The notes under the pieces were generated by a model. That model was given only the letters and a program-made list of their open reading frames with translations, searched no databases and was not told the DNA's origin. Below, in pieces: positions 57,651 to 64,000 of a stretch of 64,000 bases of DNA. The translations under genes and the position numbers were made by a program. Origin of the DNA: Heliocidaris erythrogramma (Eukaryota > Echinodermata > Echinoidea > Camarodonta > Echinometridae); assembly GCA_025617745.1 (NCBI GenBank), contig CM046853.1, positions 9,502,974 to 9,566,973 of the forward strand. Direction: 5' to 3'. How positions within the stretch are numbered: the stretch's first letter is position 1; every line of letters begins with the position of its first letter.

Positions 57651-58194
57651 TAAATTTGATGAATTATTCATACTATTATATGTTTATTTGGCTGAATCAA
57701 TTTTATTGTTAATTTTCCGTGTGATAGTAAGTAGGAAAGCCTTTACAAGCTACGAAATTAAAGCACTCGCTCAGTTTTCTGTCCTGCTTTACTCTGCTTT
57801 AGTCCCAAACGCTACTGCTCATGTTTTGTTACATAAAAATAGGCTAAATTGGCAGGCCTAACACTAACGGTAACATGAATCTGACAGAGACTGAGGAGAA
57901 CAAGTAAATTGCTTCAACATTGAAATAAAAAGTGAAACTAAAGTAAAGTAGTTGCCTTTTCAGATACAGGACTACTCATGTTAACATGTTACTATATTTT
58001 GTTCATTTTTGAACATAGTTTTCCATTTCCGATTTCAGAAAATCTGGAAATGTGAATTCTGTTTCATAGGCCTATGGGCTAAATTCCTAAAATTTAAAAA
58101 ACGTAAATTCCGTTTACTTTGTAGTTTGTACACATCAGTCGAAATTCAGGTAGGGTCTATTCGACTTGCATTTCACAATCATGACGCTTACCAG

Positions 58195-58335
58195 TCAAAA
58201 CGTCCCCGCGTCAAAACGTCCCCGCGTCAAAACGTCCCCGCGTCAAAACGTCCTCGGGTGATACCAAAACGTCCCCGTTGTTAGACCAAAACGTCCCCGG
58301 GTCAAAACGTCCTCGGGTCAAAACGTCCCCGGGCA
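58195..58335 (+). repeat. CpG-rich ~16-bp tandem array (GTCAAAACGTCCCCGC)
   Basis: About nine units, the first four nearly identical and later ones spaced by short interruptions (GGTGATACC, TTGTTAGACC). It resembles one arm of the foldback families at 40-51 kb with another unit, but no inverted partner was seen. Confidence 0.85.
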
Positions 58336-59942
58336 TGCCGGGCTCTTTTGTTAAAAAATATGTTGAATTCTCACCGTTATTACATCATATTTTGAAGTAA
58401 ATGAAATATTTAACCAACAAGAATAGTTTTGTGTCATTTACCATCCACCACACGACTGAATTACCGCTGCATTCACGGCATGAAAATCATCTAGCTCTCG
58501 CTTCCTCGCAATATCGCCGGCTGTGCATGTAGTGTGCGTGGGGTACTTTGGTAAGCAGCCGCACGTACGGCTAGTACAAACGTTTAACAGTTGACCAGAG
58601 CAATTATAATAAACGTATATTCAATTTAATATAGAATCTTTATTTGCACATAATAAGTCGAGGTATTTTGTTTTAATCGGTAAATAGGTGCATGTCATAA
58701 ATTACTAATGTACAAATTTCTATCAAACTTAATGAAAGGTTGGGTATATCTGTCTATTATTTTTGTGGGTGTAATTGAAAAAAATTAATGCCATTACTGA
58801 ATAAAGACCTAACTATAAAAACCTAACTATTCATAATCCATTCTTAAATATATATTCATAATGTATTGTATTTTCACTTGCGTAATTTGGTATTTTAGAC
58901 AAACCGCAAAGAGAGTTGTAGGAAAAAGTGTGATCTAATAAGTTAGATTTCATTTTAATGTAGAAAAAGAAAACAAAAAAATTCCTAAATAAAATCACAT
59001 GTAGTCTACTAGACCATCAATTAAAATATATATTTAATTTTTAATTACGTCTCTTTTTTTGTCGATGTAATATGTTTAAGTTATGTCATTTATGCAGAAA
59101 ATGTACTATGACCTGCATTGCCCCTTCTCTCTCTTTGTACTATTCATCTATTTCCACATCTGCCTCCCCCCCCCCTTATCTCTCTCTCTTTCTGTGCTCC
59201 CTTTTTTTCTCGGACTACTATATACAAAACGACAAAAACATCAAATCCTTTTCTATATCTGCCGTTTTGAAAGTGCACCCAAATTTGTTTTCACTTGCGT
59301 AATTTGGTACGTTAGACAAACCTTTTCTACCATTGCACATTGTAATATATAACTGTAATAGCACACCCTTTACAATCTGTTTTGAGAAGGAATCTTGCAT
59401 TACAATGACAAACCAACAACGAACAATGACCAATCAAATCGATGCATAGATTCGATCGTCGTACATACAGTACCGTACCGATGTTCGCGAAAACATCAAA
59501 AGACATCAGTCTTGGCTCACTGAGCTGTCATGTCTAGCCAGGATTGGCTTCGTGAGTGTAAAAAAAAAAAAATTGGCTATACGCCTTTTACATCACGAAG
59601 CCAGGCGTTCCTCCCCAGCAATCAAATTGCGCACGGGTTAGCAGGACATGAAAATGCCCTGAAATCACACTTTTCTGATAACTCCCGCGACCGAAAGGCC
59701 CTTCCCCACAGCGTTTCCTCCTAGGGAAACGTTTGCAATTAGAATTTCTTTTTGATTGACAGTATTTCCACCAAAAAATGCCAAAAAAGATCATAAGAAA
59801 TTTCAGAGAACTCACCAGTGTTTGTGTATCCATGCCTCCTCTTGTCATGCAGATATAAAATGGCGGCACTGTCAATGTCGACGATACAACCATAATCGAT
59901 CGAAACTATACAATGTGGTACAGTGGTGGAGATGTCTGACGA

Positions 59943-60026
59943 AATTTCCATTAATGCTAAATTTTGAAGTCTTCGTAGATGGCGCTAAGCCTGTTGAGAC
60001 TTCAAAATTTAGCATTAATGGAAATT
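59943..60026. repeat. 29-bp perfect inverted repeat with 26-bp loop
   Basis: AATTTCCATTAATGCTAAAT and nine further bases return exactly in reverse complement at 59998-60026. The loop contains GTAGATGGCGCTAAGCC. Probably a small MITE. Confidence 0.9.
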
Positions 60027-60231
60027 ATTAATATACCCGAATTTTCCCGGATACCCGGATTTTATGGTAGTATCAAAGAGGCAAAAGTATTTTCTGTACT
60101 ATGAGCTATTGTAATGGACGTTACAGCACTACATAGGCACTCTGTAAGTTTTACTTTGTCTTCTGAGCGCACCCCTTCACCTTCGCGCTTGTATCCTTGC
60201 AGGATCCTTCGCGGAAATGTGTGTATTTCGT

Positions 60232-60513
60232 ATGGAGAATGGACAGTTATCGCAGTGGATTTTCATAGTGCCTGTGGTTAGCGCACTGGTGTGCGCGTTA
60301 TCCTACATTGTAGGTCATGGCAAAGATCTTAAGAGAGAATTGGCCTCTTGGCGGAAGGGCGCCCTTCCCCTGGCCGTTAAATCGGACCCTGTAAAAAATC
60401 GGGAGATGGTCCTATCTTCCTTTTTACAATCTTTGGTCATGGCAAGGATACGTTTCAGCTTGCAAATCGTTGTGACGTTTACAATTTCCTCTTCAAAACC
60501 ATCCTATATTTAG
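60232..60513 (+). CDS. unrecognised frame with one membrane-like segment
   Basis: From the ATG at 60232 the frame reads MENGQLSQWIFIVPVVSALV then CALSYIVGHGKDLKRELASW, a hydrophobic stretch of about 20 residues followed by a basic, charged part, as in a signal anchor or first membrane helix. Sequence quality looks protein-like for about 60 codons and then less so. A donor ATT|GTAGGT at the end of the hydrophobic part could make it a first exon, with no partner exon found. An in-frame ATG lies at 60217. I do not recognise a family. Confidence 0.25.
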   Translation: MENGQLSQWIFIVPVVSALVCALSYIVGHGKDLKRELASWRKGALPLAVKSDPVKNREMVLSSFLQSLVMARIRFSLQIVVTFTISSSKPSYI

Positions 60514-60834
60514 TGTAAACTTTTTTACGACTAGAACCTATCGTAGAGAGGCATGTGTGAATATAGGGTATGTGTTATAGTGTGGTTCCGATCAGTTGTG
60601 CGATGACCTGCGCTTCCGCATGATTTTTAGGGGCGCGGTAGGAGTGCATTCGCGCTTGCGCTCCTTAAAAATGAAGGGCTGATGCATTTCAATGGAATGT
60701 CGGCGAACTTATACTTATGACGGTTTGATGAAACGATGCCCTGATGTCTAACAAAAAGTAGACCCAACATTAACACTCAACCACTTATACATGTACCAAG
60801 CTTATCAAGCTTGTACTCCATTATAGTTTTCACA

Positions 60835-61066
60835 GGTGGATAGGCTTCAATAGCTTTTGTGTGTATCAGCGGGCCTTTTTCCAGTCTAGATCATTCATAC
60901 ATGAGAGGAAAATAATTTTTTTAAATTTCACTTTCAACTCTGAATCCCCAAATTTGTGGCACAGTAAGAGTAGATGAATCCCTAAATCAGGGAATCTAGC
61001 AAATTTAAGAAAATTAAATCTTGCTTACAGCAATTTTGTTGTCTGTTTTTGACTGCTCATCTTGAA
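60835..61066 (+). repeat. dispersed repeat, copy 2
   Basis: Same orientation as 9375-9612 and clearly the same family. A ~50-bp direct duplication (CTTGAAGATGACCTGCC at 61068 and 61160) follows it. Confidence 0.75.
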
Positions 61067-61372
61067 GATGACCTGCCAAAATCATTTTCATCGTAGGGTA
61101 AAGAATTAATTTTTAAGTAATCATTTCACCTCTGCTTCGCTAGCGGTTTATATACATGTATCTTGAAGATGACCTGCCGAAATTATTTTCATCATCAGGT
61201 AAAGAATTAAAACAACAGATCAAATAAAAGAAAGTGTTGGCCTTAATGCTTCATGAAATGCACAAAAAATGTTTTCATTAATTCAAATTTTGGTTCTATC
61301 TAGGCCTTTTTATTTTGCATATTTTCTTCTCTATTTTTCCAGGTTTATTTCAAAGGAAATCACATCTCAAAT

Positions 61373-63658
<2,286 letters not shown>

Positions 63659-64000
63659 TGTAAATCTTTTCTAGGGATAGGGAACTCACTCACACATTGG
63701 ATGCCATGCAGGAAACATGGATCTATCTTTTTCCTTCAAAGTCTCAATGAACCAGGAACATCCAGTCAATCATCCATCTTTCCTTGTCAAAGCATTAAAC
63801 GAACTTTGCTCTCAGTCCAATCTCAATACAAAGACTTATCTGCTGAGACAAGCCTGATGGGATATCTGTTGCCCCAGTTTGTGTTTATCATGAAGTTGTC
63901 TCAAAATGAATATCAAAATGCCAATGTTTTTGAATGGAGAGGTGAACAAGCCATTTCCATGCATATTTCTATTCCCCTAACATACTTGATGTGTAGAGGT
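63659..64000 (+). other. SEC61G 3' UTR, running out of the window
   Basis: This follows the TAA at 63656-63658 with no intron signal. No AATAAA appears before the window ends, so the polyadenylation site lies beyond it. Confidence 0.6.

Overview
This is animal nuclear DNA, most probably from a sea urchin or another echinoderm. It is AT-rich and intron-rich, and it is packed with small inverted-repeat transposons, tRNA-headed SINEs, LINE fragments and foldback elements whose long inverted ends are built from short tandem repeats, an architecture described in sea urchins as TU elements. The species is inferred from this repeat style and from the two host proteins; no search was run. I saw no LTR, retroviral or Polinton-like element.

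Host genes. (1) An SSUH2 (protein ssu-2 homolog) gene lies on the minus strand: twelve coding exons between 34709 and 18194 join in phase into a 474-residue protein, with a GYPPPQQ-rich N-terminus, a PPSY motif, six DnaJ-like CxxCxGxG zinc-finger motifs and a cysteine-rich tail ending in CTIL. (2) SEC61G, the gamma subunit of the Sec61 translocon, lies on the plus strand (61373-63658): three coding exons give the canonical 68 residues. (3) A full-length 7SL (SRP) RNA lies on the minus strand at 53663-53368, with an adjoining T-run terminator. The 7SL and Sec61-gamma products act in the same process, delivery of nascent proteins into the ER; their proximity is probably chance.

Layout. 0.7-3.3 kb: two inverted-repeat elements with T-rich cores. 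6.3-9.1 kb: a 2.7-kb long inverted repeat with strong palindromes. 10.7-15.3 kb: seven scattered copies of a ~31-bp motif. About 16-34.7 kb: SSUH2 and its transposon-loaded introns, including a 96-bp tandem array that copies one exon's acceptor in frame. 36-40.3 kb: nested MITEs. 40.3-51.5 kb: a three-level nest, foldback element > LINE > second foldback element, also holding a perfect 272-bp palindrome. 51.5-57.3 kb: microsatellites, 7SL, a LINE remnant and a direct duplication that differs by a tRNA-like insert. 57.4-64 kb: SEC61G with a probable 5' exon near 57.6 kb and nested inverted-repeat elements in its last intron.
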